NCBI GenBank assembly: GCA_022821495.1
Contig: JAJEDN010000041.1
Location: forward strand, 1-45,856
Length of the DNA stretch: 45,856 nucleotides
Source: Candidatus Poribacteria bacterium
Lineage (GTDB): Bacteria; Poribacteria; WGA-4E; WGA-3G
Direction: 5' to 3'
The notes below the pieces were generated by a model. The model saw only the letters and a list, made by a program, of their open reading frames with translations. It ran no database searches and was not told where the DNA came from. A program made the translations under genes and the position numbers. Below, one piece after another: positions 16,079 through 24,179 of this stretch (position 1 is the stretch's first letter; the number at the start of each line of letters is the position of its first letter).

Positions 16079-18583
16079 ATGTCATTCAAATATCTCTTTC
16101 TTACAACAACCCTTTTGTTAACACTTCCGTTCACCGCCTTTGCTCAAGAACACACCTTCTTTAGGCATGGCGGTAGCGTTAATTCGGTGGGATATTCCCC
16201 TGTAGATTCTTCCCTCGTTGCGAGTGGTGGAAGCAGTCGCTCGGTCAATTTGTGGGACTTACAGAACGACACCGTAACAACGCTCGGACACCATGCGGAT
16301 GCCGTCAATGCTATCGCTTTTTCCCCGGACGGGCAGCTGCTTGCCAGTGGCGGTGATGACTATGCCATCAAATTGTGGGATGTCCCGCGTAAACGACATA
16401 TTGCCACCCTGAATCATATTAATGGTAGGACCCACTCACAGGTTAAAGCCGTCACCTTTTCTCCGAATGGACAACTCCTCGCTACCGCGGGCGTGGAGGT
16501 AAAGTTATGGGATGTCCATACTCGGAAAGAAATAGGCACACTTGAACACGGCACATGGGTACTGGCGGTCGCTTTCTCACCAGATGGACGAATGCTTGTG
16601 ACAGGTGATGAGAGCGGACATATCAATATTTGGGATGTGCAAACACAACAGCGTGTTGTCCAGCCCAACGGTGATTTTACCGCTGTGTATACACTTATGT
16701 TCTCACCGGATGGTAAAATCCTTGCGAGTGGTGGGTACGAACAGAAAATAGAATTATGGAAGGTAGACGATTGGAAACATCTCGGTACGCTTACCGTTGG
16801 AGCCACAACCTCTACAGTCAGTTTTTCACCCGACAGCAGCACGCTTGCCAACACCGGTTACAAATCTGTAGATCTCTGGAAAGTTGACAACGGCGAAAAA
16901 ATTGCGACGCTCACCGGACATACGGGGTGGGTGAATGCCGTCGCATTTTCACCCGATGGACGGCGCCTCGTTAGCGGGGGTAATGACGAAACACTCCGAA
17001 TCTGGGATGTCACCCCGTATCGTGCTATACCTGAGGAGGATATGGTGCGACTTATCTACTTTCTCCCACGTAATCGTAGCATGCAACGGGATATGTGGAA
17101 TAAACTTGATACACTCATAAGAGACGTGCAAAGTTTCTATGCCAACCAGATGGAAATCAACGGGTTCGGTAGAAAAACGTTCACCTTTGAAACCGATGAA
17201 AACGGAGAGACGCTTGTTTATCGCGTTGACGGGCAGTTCACGGATTGGCACTACCATACAGAAACACAGAACAAGGTCTATACCGAAATTGCGTCTCAGT
17301 TTGACATGGAAAAGCACATCTATCTCATTGTTGTGGATATTAGCAGTGAGGCCATTGAAGAAGCAAATACATGTGGAGTCGGCGGCGGTCATTGGTTTAC
17401 AGGTGAAAGTAACATAAGAACACGTGGTGGGTATGCAGTCATTCCTGCGTCCGGTCAGTGTTTTGATGGCGTGGTCGGTGCGAGTGTGACGGCACACGAA
17501 ATTGGTCACGCCTTCGGATTGGAACACGACTTCCGTGATGATTCCTACATTATGTCTTACGGCGCAGCACCTGACCGGTTGTCTAAATGTGCCGCCGGTT
17601 GGTTAAACGCGAATCGCTTCTTTAATACCAACCAAACTGCCTTCAATGAACCCACAATGCTACAGATGCTCACACCAGCGTCTTATCCCCAAAACGCCGA
17701 GAATCTCACCCTTCGGTTCGAGGTGACCGATGTAGATGGTATCCACCAAGTCCAGTTAATCGTTCCAACCACTACAGAGGACCCTGCACCCGGTGTCAAG
17801 TTGCACAGTTGTAGCAAAGGACATGACCAAAGCAGTTCCTTTGAATTTGACGCACCAACATTGACGGCACATCCCGTAAACGCCATAGCACTCCAAGTGA
17901 TTGATATGCATGGAAACATCACACGGCAGGAATATACACTCAGGGCTGATGATACCCTCACCCACCAAGATCCGATGGATGTTAACAGCGACGGTGTGGT
18001 GAATATCCAAGATTTAGTGTTCGTCGCCTCAAATTTCGGACAGACAGGTCAAAATAGTGCGGATGTCAACAGCGATGGTGTCGTCAACATTTCAGACCTC
18101 ATCTTAGTTGCGGGTGCGTTAGGAGAGGGTGCGGCGGCTGCGCCTCTCTTACATCCATCAGATTTTGATGGACTTACTGCATCAGATGTCCAGCAGATCC
18201 TCACACAAGCACGCCAAATCGCACTCACAGATCCGACGTATCTGCGTAGTGTCCAAATACTGGAGCAGCTGCTTGCGCGCTTACTGCCGAAAGAAACGGT
18301 GCTCTTGCCCAACTACCCGAACCCGTTTAACCCTGAGACGTGGATTCCGTATCAACTCGCTGCACCAACAGATGTAACGCTGTACATCTATTCCGTGGAT
18401 GGCACTTTGGTTCGGACGTTGGCGTTGGGGCATCAATCCGCCGGAATGTATCATAGCAAAAATCGTGCAGCGTATTGGGACGGCAGAAACGAACACGGTG
18501 AAATTGTTGCCAATGGACTTTATTTTTCTACGTTGTCTGCTGCAGATTTCACAGCAACACGAAAGATGCTAATTCGGAAGTAG
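16079..18583 (+). CDS. Secreted WD40-metallopeptidase-dockerin protein with FlgD-like C-terminal domain
   Basis: An 834-residue exported protein. A signal peptide (to about residue 22, TAFAQ) is followed by about seven WD40 repeats (residues 30-320; units such as VNAIAFSPDGQLLASGGDDYAIKLWD split by short linkers). Next is a zinc metallopeptidase domain of the matrixin/reprolysin kind with HEIGHAFGLEHD (His473, Glu474, His477, His483). Two dockerin-type EF-hand repeats (DVNSDGVVNIQDL, DVNSDGVVNISDL, about 631-680) follow, and a FlgD-Ig/type A sorting-like domain starting at NYPNPFNPETWIPYQL ends the protein. Dockerin-like and NPFNPETW modules recur in Poribacteria-like secreted proteins. The peptidase target is unknown. 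The start ATG has a weak GGAAAT upstream. Confidence 0.88.
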   Translation: MSFKYLFLTTTLLLTLPFTAFAQEHTFFRHGGSVNSVGYSPVDSSLVASGGSSRSVNLWDLQNDTVTTLGHHADAVNAIAFSPDGQLLASGGDDYAIKLWDVPRKRHIATLNHINGRTHSQVKAVTFSPNGQLLATAGVEVKLWDVHTRKEIGTLEHGTWVLAVAFSPDGRMLVTGDESGHINIWDVQTQQRVVQPNGDFTAVYTLMFSPDGKILASGGYEQKIELWKVDDWKHLGTLTVGATTSTVSFSPDSSTLANTGYKSVDLWKVDNGEKIATLTGHTGWVNAVAFSPDGRRLVSGGNDETLRIWDVTPYRAIPEEDMVRLIYFLPRNRSMQRDMWNKLDTLIRDVQSFYANQMEINGFGRKTFTFETDENGETLVYRVDGQFTDWHYHTETQNKVYTEIASQFDMEKHIYLIVVDISSEAIEEANTCGVGGGHWFTGESNIRTRGGYAVIPASGQCFDGVVGASVTAHEIGHAFGLEHDFRDDSYIMSYGAAPDRLSKCAAGWLNANRFFNTNQTAFNEPTMLQMLTPASYPQNAENLTLRFEVTDVDGIHQVQLIVPTTTEDPAPGVKLHSCSKGHDQSSSFEFDAPTLTAHPVNAIALQVIDMHGNITRQEYTLRADDTLTHQDPMDVNSDGVVNIQDLVFVASNFGQTGQNSADVNSDGVVNISDLILVAGALGEGAAAAPLLHPSDFDGLTASDVQQILTQARQIALTDPTYLRSVQILEQLLARLLPKETVLLPNYPNPFNPETWIPYQLAAPTDVTLYIYSVDGTLVRTLALGHQSAGMYHSKNRAAYWDGRNEHGEIVANGLYFSTLSAADFTATRKMLIRK

Positions 18584-18625
18584 AAAAGATTTGCGCATTG
18601 TCGGAACAGATAACAAAAATTGCGT

Positions 18626-18654
18626 TTGACATTATACCGCTATAGTGGTATACT
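18626..18654 (+). promoter_or_regulatory. Consensus sigma-70 promoter with embedded operator-like dyad
   Basis: TTGACA (18626-18631), a 17-base spacer and TATACT (18649-18654). TATACC (18633-18638) and GGTATA (18647-18652) form a perfect inverted repeat with an 8-base centre that fills the spacer and overlaps the -10, as a repressor site would. The promoter rules out a translation start upstream of 18654. Confidence 0.75.
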
Positions 18655-18721
18655 TAACCCTGTAACGTTGATTCTGTTTTTGAAAGGATATAGGGCGTAT
18701 TATAAGCCCACATTAAAACGT

Positions 18722-19513
18722 ATGAACCTTGGACTCACGGACAAAGTTGCAGTTGTAGGTGCTTCAAGCAAAGGACTTGGACGCGCAATCGCGCTCGGTT
18801 TGGCACAAGAAGGCGCGAAAGTTACGATCTGCGCAAGAGATAGTGCCGCACTGACAGCAACGGCCGACGACATTCGTAACCAGACCGGTGCTGAGGTGTT
18901 AGCAGTACCAACTGACGTTAGCCAGCCAGAACAGGTTGAGAACCTTATTAACACAGCGATTTCGCACTTCGGCGGTACTGATATTTTAGTCAACAACGCG
19001 GGCGGTCCCAGAGCCGGACGATTTGATGATTTAGCGGCACAAGATTACCAAGACGCGGTGCACTTGAATTTGATGAGCACGATTAACCTCTGCCGCGCTG
19101 CTGTGCCGTCAATGCGTGAGCGTGGCGGCGGGCGGATTATCAACCTTACCTCGGTTTCCGTTAAGCAACCTGTCGATAATCTTATGTTGTCAAACATGGC
19201 GCGGACAGGCGTGATTGGATTCGCAAAAACGCTCGCGACAGAGTTAGCACCAGATCAAATCTTGGTTAACAACGTCTGCCCGGGTATTATCTTCACGGAT
19301 CGGATCCAGCAGCTCGCGACGGTACGCGCGGAAGAAGCCGGCATCACCTTTGATGAGGCACTCGAAAAGATGACAGCCGATATCCCACTCGGTAGAATCG
19401 GGGATCCCGACGAATTTGCGACTTTAGTTGTCTTTCTCGCCTCGGAACGGGCAAGCTACATAACCGGGACAACTATTCAAGTAGATGGCGGCATGGTAAG
19501 GTCACTTCTCTAA
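18722..19513 (+). CDS. Short-chain dehydrogenase/reductase (SDR)
   Basis: A 263-residue classical-type SDR. Rossmann cofactor motif VGASSKGLGRAIA sits at the N-terminus, with the NNAGG motif (ILVNNAGGPRAG), a serine in the LTSVSVKQPV strand, and the C-terminal YITGTTIQVDGGM typical of the FabG-like branch. The usual YxxxK is not standard: the segment after the serine reads NLMLSNMARTGVIGF, so the catalytic Tyr appears replaced and Lys is missing. The best-matching start is ATG 18722, because an upstream in-frame ATG at 18620 precedes the promoter. The atypical active site leaves the reaction uncertain. Confidence 0.85.
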   Translation: MNLGLTDKVAVVGASSKGLGRAIALGLAQEGAKVTICARDSAALTATADDIRNQTGAEVLAVPTDVSQPEQVENLINTAISHFGGTDILVNNAGGPRAGRFDDLAAQDYQDAVHLNLMSTINLCRAAVPSMRERGGGRIINLTSVSVKQPVDNLMLSNMARTGVIGFAKTLATELAPDQILVNNVCPGIIFTDRIQQLATVRAEEAGITFDEALEKMTADIPLGRIGDPDEFATLVVFLASERASYITGTTIQVDGGMVRSLL

Positions 19514-19661
19514 TTGGCTTGCATACGATCAAGGAGATCGCGTAAAAAGTTTCTTGTCGGTTCTGTCCGTGGCGTTGTTTTGTGCTACAATTTTCGGAGA
19601 AAAACGTAGCAGGCAACAACGTTGACTGCGGTTATACGGAGAGGTACTTGAAACCTCTACC

Positions 19662-19693
19662 CTACCTCACCGAACCGCAAGGAAAATTAAAAA
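19662..19693 (+). repeat. Inner box of the leader repeat before the glycosyltransferase
   Basis: CTACCTCACCGAACCGCAAG followed by GAAAATTAAAAA abuts a TTG start at 19694. It matches the box at 32380 almost base for base (CACCTCACCGAACCGCAAGG). A GAGAGGT/ACCTCT hairpin lies just upstream. Confidence 0.75.
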
Positions 19694-20416
19694 TTGGTAT
19701 CTGTGATCATTCCTGCGTTTAACGAAGAGCAAACGATCAGACAGGTTATTGAGGCTGTGCATTCACTGTCGATCGAGAAACAGATTATTGTTGTCAACGA
19801 CGGCTCCACTGATGGGACCCACAAGGTGCTTGAGGAGCTGCGGGCAATTTATGAATTGACTATCGTGCATTGTGAAGAGAACAGAGGCAAAGGGTTCGCA
19901 ATTCGGAGCGGGCTTTCACATGTAAAAGGAGAAGCGGTCGTTATTCAGGATGCCGATATGGAATTGTCTCCAGCGGATCTGTCTGAACTTTTGAAACCGC
20001 TTGAAAAGGAAGATGTTCAAGTCGTCTACGGGTCAAGGTTTTTGAATGGACGCGGAAATGCGAGTCTTCATAACTTCATAGCAAATCGTCTCCTTGCCAC
20101 CTACACGAATCTCCTTTACGGATGTCGAATCACCGATGAATCTACGGGGTATAAAGCCTTTTCCACGGATTTGATAACACAACTGAATTTGACATGTGAA
20201 GGCTTTGAATTTTGTCCTGAGGTCACAGCCAAAATCTTACGCGCGGGCTATCGTATTCATGAGGTACCAGTTTCCTATTTTCCGCGCACGAAGAAGGAAG
20301 GTAAAAAACTTCGGTTTTGGTCGGACGGGTTATTTGCTGCATGGACGCTCTTAAAATACCGATTCATTTCAAAAACAGAACTTTTCAAAAGTACGGCGCA
20401 AGATGAATTGCGCTAA
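19694..20416 (+). CDS. Family 2 glycosyltransferase (dolichol-phosphate-mannose-synthase-like)
   Basis: A 240-residue GT-A-fold glycosyltransferase that probably transfers a sugar from a nucleotide donor to a polyprenyl phosphate or glycan. It has VIIPAFNEEQTI at the N-terminus, VNDGSTDGT, the donor-metal motif IQDADMELS, YGSRFLNGRG and the ESTGYKAFSTDLI box, ending in PVSYFPRTKKEGKKL. There is no membrane helix at the C-terminus, so it resembles the soluble Dpm1 type. It uses a TTG start on the leader-repeat RBS (AAGGA). It lies between an SDR and a dockerin-containing secreted protein, and no sugar-synthesis cluster is near. Confidence 0.88.
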   Translation: MVSVIIPAFNEEQTIRQVIEAVHSLSIEKQIIVVNDGSTDGTHKVLEELRAIYELTIVHCEENRGKGFAIRSGLSHVKGEAVVIQDADMELSPADLSELLKPLEKEDVQVVYGSRFLNGRGNASLHNFIANRLLATYTNLLYGCRITDESTGYKAFSTDLITQLNLTCEGFEFCPEVTAKILRAGYRIHEVPVSYFPRTKKEGKKLRFWSDGLFAAWTLLKYRFISKTELFKSTAQDELR

Positions 20417-20447
20417 TAACTAACATTTGGAGGTTGAATTGTTAATC

Positions 20448-22061
20448 ATGGTTAAACAACTCATTTATTCGACGCTCATCCTCGCGCTGGTGGTCGGCAT
20501 TTCCTTCTCTGCACTTGGGCACGGTGATAATCCGACCCTTTTAGAGGATGTCAACAACGATGGTATCGTGAACGTTCAAGACCTGGTGCTTGTCGCTGGG
20601 GCGTTTGGACAACCTGTGGATCGCACTGCCGAGCAGAATCCTGACGTAAACCGCGACGGAATTATCAATGTGCTGGACCTGGTGCGTGTGAGCAACAGTC
20701 TCGGGCAAACGGTACCGGATGAAAATTCAGCGTATCACGATATTCAGGAATATATCTTTGATAAGAGCTGTGCAAGCAGTACTTGCCACGCAGCCCCCGC
20801 AAACTCTCGCGGTTTGAGTCTGGAGTACGGGCTTTCTTATGATGCTTTAGTTGGTGTTACGCCACAAAACCCCGCGGCTGCAGCAGCGGGTATGAAACTG
20901 GTGGATCCAGAGAATCCAGATAACAGTTTCCTTTTAACGAAACTCATAGGTCCGGAATCCCCAGATCTGGGCTCTCGTATGCCGTTCGGGGGTGGGATGA
21001 TCCACGCTGGCAAAATAGATGCGATTCGGACATGGATTGAAGCAGGCGCGCCTGAGACGGGTAAAGTCGCAGGTATCGGGGACCTCGGTGTCTTACGCGA
21101 TCCTGACGACCCTTTTGAACCCCCAGCACCACCGCTACCCGGTGAAGGGTATCAACTCTATTTGCCGCCTTTCAAGATTGAACCCGGAACTGAGCGCGAA
21201 GTCTACTACGCGACCCGAATCAAAGATGAAAACGGGAATCCGGTAGAAGGCGACATCTTTATTAATAGAGTAGAGATCTTCTATCCAGCAGGCAGTCACC
21301 ATTTCATTATATACCGTCTAACAGAGGAAGGTTTGGCGAATAATGTCCAAGACCGAGGTATCATACCGGGTATTGGTGCCAACCCGGAAGACGAATTCCG
21401 TGTACTTGACCCAGATGACCCGCAGGTGCTCGGCAATTTCGGTGTTGATAGGCTTTTCGTTGTCGGAACGCAAACCGATGAGACCCTATTTCAATTCCCT
21501 GAAGGTGTCGGGTTGCGAATGCCGGGTGATACGGTTTACGACCTGAATTCGCATTACATTAATCTGCTTGGAGATGAGACGCTGCTTGGCGAAACCTACG
21601 TTAACATCTATACGATTCCAGAGGAAGAGGTCGAATACGAGGCAGTTGAAATCTTCGTTTCTAACAGAGCTATCAACGTGCCACCGGGCGCAACGCGCGT
21701 CGCCAAATTGACGTGGTATATTGAAGATGAATTGGAACGCCGAGGGCACGACCCGAATACGGAGATAAATGTCTTCTTACTGACATCTCACATGCACAGA
21801 CATGGGGAATTGTTTGAGATTTTCCAAAAATCGACAGGCGATTTGCTCCACCAAAGTATCGCTTACGACGATGCACCTATTGATCTTTTTGATCCGGTTC
21901 TTCGCTTGGATGCAGATGATGGACTCAGCTTCCAGTGTACCCATCACAACTACGATACAAATGAGCCGCTCGAATTCGGACTCACGTCTGAGGATGAGAT
22001 GTGTATCATCTTTGGCTATTACTATATCCCGACTGAAAGTGCAGGCTCTATCATAAGATAG
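20448..22061 (+). CDS. Exported dockerin / CX4CH cytochrome / copper monooxygenase-like protein
   Basis: A protein of about 537 residues with a signal peptide (VKQLIYSTLILALVVGISFS). Two dockerin-type repeats follow (DVNNDGIVNVQDL, DVNRDGIINVLDL, residues about 33-80), then a planctomycete-type cytochrome module with heme motif CASSTCH (Cys108, Cys113, His114) and SRMPFGG. The C-terminal half resembles copper type II ascorbate-dependent monooxygenase (PHM-like) domains, with SHHF and HMHRHG (His448, His450, His452) as candidate copper ligands. The start is uncertain: GGAGG at 20429 suits a TTG at 20439 better than this ATG. An oxidative reaction at the cell surface is inferred. Confidence 0.78.
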   Translation: MVKQLIYSTLILALVVGISFSALGHGDNPTLLEDVNNDGIVNVQDLVLVAGAFGQPVDRTAEQNPDVNRDGIINVLDLVRVSNSLGQTVPDENSAYHDIQEYIFDKSCASSTCHAAPANSRGLSLEYGLSYDALVGVTPQNPAAAAAGMKLVDPENPDNSFLLTKLIGPESPDLGSRMPFGGGMIHAGKIDAIRTWIEAGAPETGKVAGIGDLGVLRDPDDPFEPPAPPLPGEGYQLYLPPFKIEPGTEREVYYATRIKDENGNPVEGDIFINRVEIFYPAGSHHFIIYRLTEEGLANNVQDRGIIPGIGANPEDEFRVLDPDDPQVLGNFGVDRLFVVGTQTDETLFQFPEGVGLRMPGDTVYDLNSHYINLLGDETLLGETYVNIYTIPEEEVEYEAVEIFVSNRAINVPPGATRVAKLTWYIEDELERRGHDPNTEINVFLLTSHMHRHGELFEIFQKSTGDLLHQSIAYDDAPIDLFDPVLRLDADDGLSFQCTHHNYDTNEPLEFGLTSEDEMCIIFGYYYIPTESAGSIIR

Positions 22062-22070
22062 CATCAGGAA

Positions 22071-22155
22071 CAGTTTCCAGTTACCAGTTACCAGTTTCCA
22101 GAGAAGAGACCTCTTTTCTTAACTGGTGACTGGTTACTGGTTACTGGTTACTGTC
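22071..22155. repeat. CCAGTTA heptamer array folding into a hairpin
   Basis: CAGTTTCCAGTTACCAGTTA repeats (22074-22106) are followed after a short AGAAGAG...CTTTTCT turn by the inverse TGGTTACTGGTTACTGG run (22123-22152). The arms pair in heptamer register. It fills the gap between the PHM-like gene and the methyltransferase-MTHFR gene and could also act as a terminator of sorts. Confidence 0.75.
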
Positions 22156-22159
22156 TCAT

Positions 22160-24094
22160 ATGACTCCTATCTCAAGAAAACAAGACAACTTCATGGAATC
22201 CTTAGCACATCGAATCCTGGTGTGCGACGGTGCTATCGGAACCGAACTCCGTAAACGGATACCGGCATATCTCCAGTGCGTTGATGCATGCAATATTTCT
22301 ACAGTGCATGCCAAGAGGGTCATGGCGGTTCACCGCGCTTATGCCGACGCGGGTGCCGATGTTATCCAGACGAATACCTATCAGGCAAATAGAGAAGCAT
22401 TGGCTGCCCACGGTTTAACTGAACAGGTCGAAGAAATTAACAAAACTGGTGTGTTACTGGCACGCGAAGCCGTACCAGAGACCTGCTACATCGCTGGATC
22501 TGTCGGACAAGTTTCGTTCCAAAGCTTAGACAGCCCGGCTCCATCCACCAAGACAATCCGAAAACTTTTCAAGGAACAAATGGACGCACTTGTTGACGCG
22601 GGTGTCGATCTCCTCGTCCTTGAGACGTTTGTTTCCCCGAAACAGGCAGAAATCGCGACGAAACAGGCACTCTCCTACGGTGTCCCTGTCATTGTTGAAA
22701 TTAGCGGCGTTTCAGGTGGGACTGTCGGTGCGGGGTTAGATGTGCGTGTTTTCGCACAGGAACTTGAGCAACTCGGCGCGCATGCAGTCGGTATCAATTG
22801 CAGAGGCCCCCACGATCTGGTTGAAGCGATGGAACTCCTTGCCCCTGTCATCAAAGTCCCGATTGTGGTGCAACCGAATGCTGGCAATCCGAGAGTCGAA
22901 CAGGGTGAAGTCGCGGTCTCCTATACGGTGGAGGCTGAGGTTTTCAGTGACTATGTGGGAAAATTAGTCGAACTTGGTGCCAACATGATCGGCGGCTGTT
23001 GCGGCACGACCCCCGCATATACAGCGAAAATCCGGCAGGCGATCGCGGGACGCGAACCTATAGAACGGGAATCGCGCATCTTCGTCCTTCCGAAAATCAG
23101 GTCAGTACGGGGTTCTTCCTTGGGTGTTTCTTCAAGGTCACCTCGCCCGGACGATAACCCTGTGCAGCAAGTATTTGAGACGCGTGAACGCATCGTGAGT
23201 GTAGAGATGCGAGCGAATACATTTCCGCAGTTGCGAGCAATGTTGAAGGAAGCAAAAGGCCTCGCTGCGATAGGGGTAGACCTCTTTGATGTAACCGATA
23301 ATTCCGGTGCAGCGGTGAACATCGGAGCCGTCGGCACGGCATATCGGCTGCAGCAGGCAACCCAGATCCCGACCCTCATCCATTGGACGACCCGATCACG
23401 GAACCTTATCAGTATGCAATCGCATCTGCTGGAAGCGGAAGCATTGGGGATTCGCGGTATCGTCGCCTTGTCCGGCGACCATCCGAAAGCCGGTCCCTAT
23501 GAGGAAGCGAGTCTCGTGCCTGATGTGCGCGGTGCGGTTCAATTGATGAAACTCATTGCTCGGTTAAACCAAGGAGAACTCGCCGATGGCTCGTCTATCG
23601 GTGAACCGTGCGGGTTCTACTACGGCGGCGGATTCACGATTGCCGAGAATCTCCAACCGCATGTCAAACATCTCGCAAATAAGGTGGCGCAAGGGGCCAA
23701 TTTTGCTTATACACAACCGGTCTGGACTTACGAGGACATTGTGCACGCTCAGCAGGCAACCGAACATCTCGGTATAAAGATGCTTTACGGTATATTACCG
23801 CTCACAAGTTTCCGCAGTGCTTCCTACCTCCGTGACAATTTGGGGCTTTACATTCCGCAGTTCATCGTTGACAAATTCCGGGACCTCGGAGATACCGCTG
23901 GACAGGAACTCGGTATGCGGTTATGCTTGGAATTAGCGCGAGACATTCGCAATCAAGACGAATGTGAGATTGATGGCATCTACCTCATCCCGCCCGCGCG
24001 TATGAATTGGAAAAACAGAGCCAGTGTCATCTCGGAGATTGTTAAAACCTACCGTGTAACAGTCACCAGTCACCAGTCACCAGTCACCAGTTAA
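22160..24094 (+). CDS. Bifunctional homocysteine S-methyltransferase / methylenetetrahydrofolate reductase
   Basis: A 644-residue fusion, as in Bacillus YitJ. Residues about 12-305 are a zinc-dependent homocysteine methyltransferase with VCDGAIGTEL and zinc ligands Cys214 (GINCRG), Cys280 and Cys281 (GGCCGTTP). Residues about 340-625 are a MTHFR FAD barrel (VEMRANTFP, FDVTDNSGAAVN, GIVALSGDHP, FAYTQPVWTYEDI, YGILPLTS). It can make methyl-THF and use a methyl donor to form methionine. The cobalamin-binding and activation domains of MetH are absent. The true start may be ATG 22193 (MESLAHRILVCDG); neither start has a clear Shine-Dalgarno. The last residues (VTVTSHQSPVTS) are encoded by CCAGTCA heptamers. 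Confidence 0.9.
   Translation: MTPISRKQDNFMESLAHRILVCDGAIGTELRKRIPAYLQCVDACNISTVHAKRVMAVHRAYADAGADVIQTNTYQANREALAAHGLTEQVEEINKTGVLLAREAVPETCYIAGSVGQVSFQSLDSPAPSTKTIRKLFKEQMDALVDAGVDLLVLETFVSPKQAEIATKQALSYGVPVIVEISGVSGGTVGAGLDVRVFAQELEQLGAHAVGINCRGPHDLVEAMELLAPVIKVPIVVQPNAGNPRVEQGEVAVSYTVEAEVFSDYVGKLVELGANMIGGCCGTTPAYTAKIRQAIAGREPIERESRIFVLPKIRSVRGSSLGVSSRSPRPDDNPVQQVFETRERIVSVEMRANTFPQLRAMLKEAKGLAAIGVDLFDVTDNSGAAVNIGAVGTAYRLQQATQIPTLIHWTTRSRNLISMQSHLLEAEALGIRGIVALSGDHPKAGPYEEASLVPDVRGAVQLMKLIARLNQGELADGSSIGEPCGFYYGGGFTIAENLQPHVKHLANKVAQGANFAYTQPVWTYEDIVHAQQATEHLGIKMLYGILPLTSFRSASYLRDNLGLYIPQFIVDKFRDLGDTAGQELGMRLCLELARDIRNQDECEIDGIYLIPPARMNWKNRASVISEIVKTYRVTVTSHQSPVTS
24056..24092 (+). repeat. 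CCAGTCA heptamers forming the 3' end of the methyltransferase gene
   Basis: Four AGTCACC units in tandem (24060-24089) encode TVTSHQSPVTS before the stop at 24092-24094. Weaker ACTGGAAACT elements continue to about 24160. They belong to the same family as the array at 22071 on the other side of the gene. Confidence 0.75.
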
Positions 24095-24179
24095 GAGGGT
24101 AACGGATGCATTAAGTCTTTCTCTTACTGGAAACTATAAACTGTTAACTGGAAACTTGAAAAACTGACAACTATTAACA

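Noticed and set aside
18620..18721. Upstream start for the SDR
   Set aside because: It precedes and overlaps the consensus promoter at 18626-18654; the Rossmann fold begins properly after 18722.
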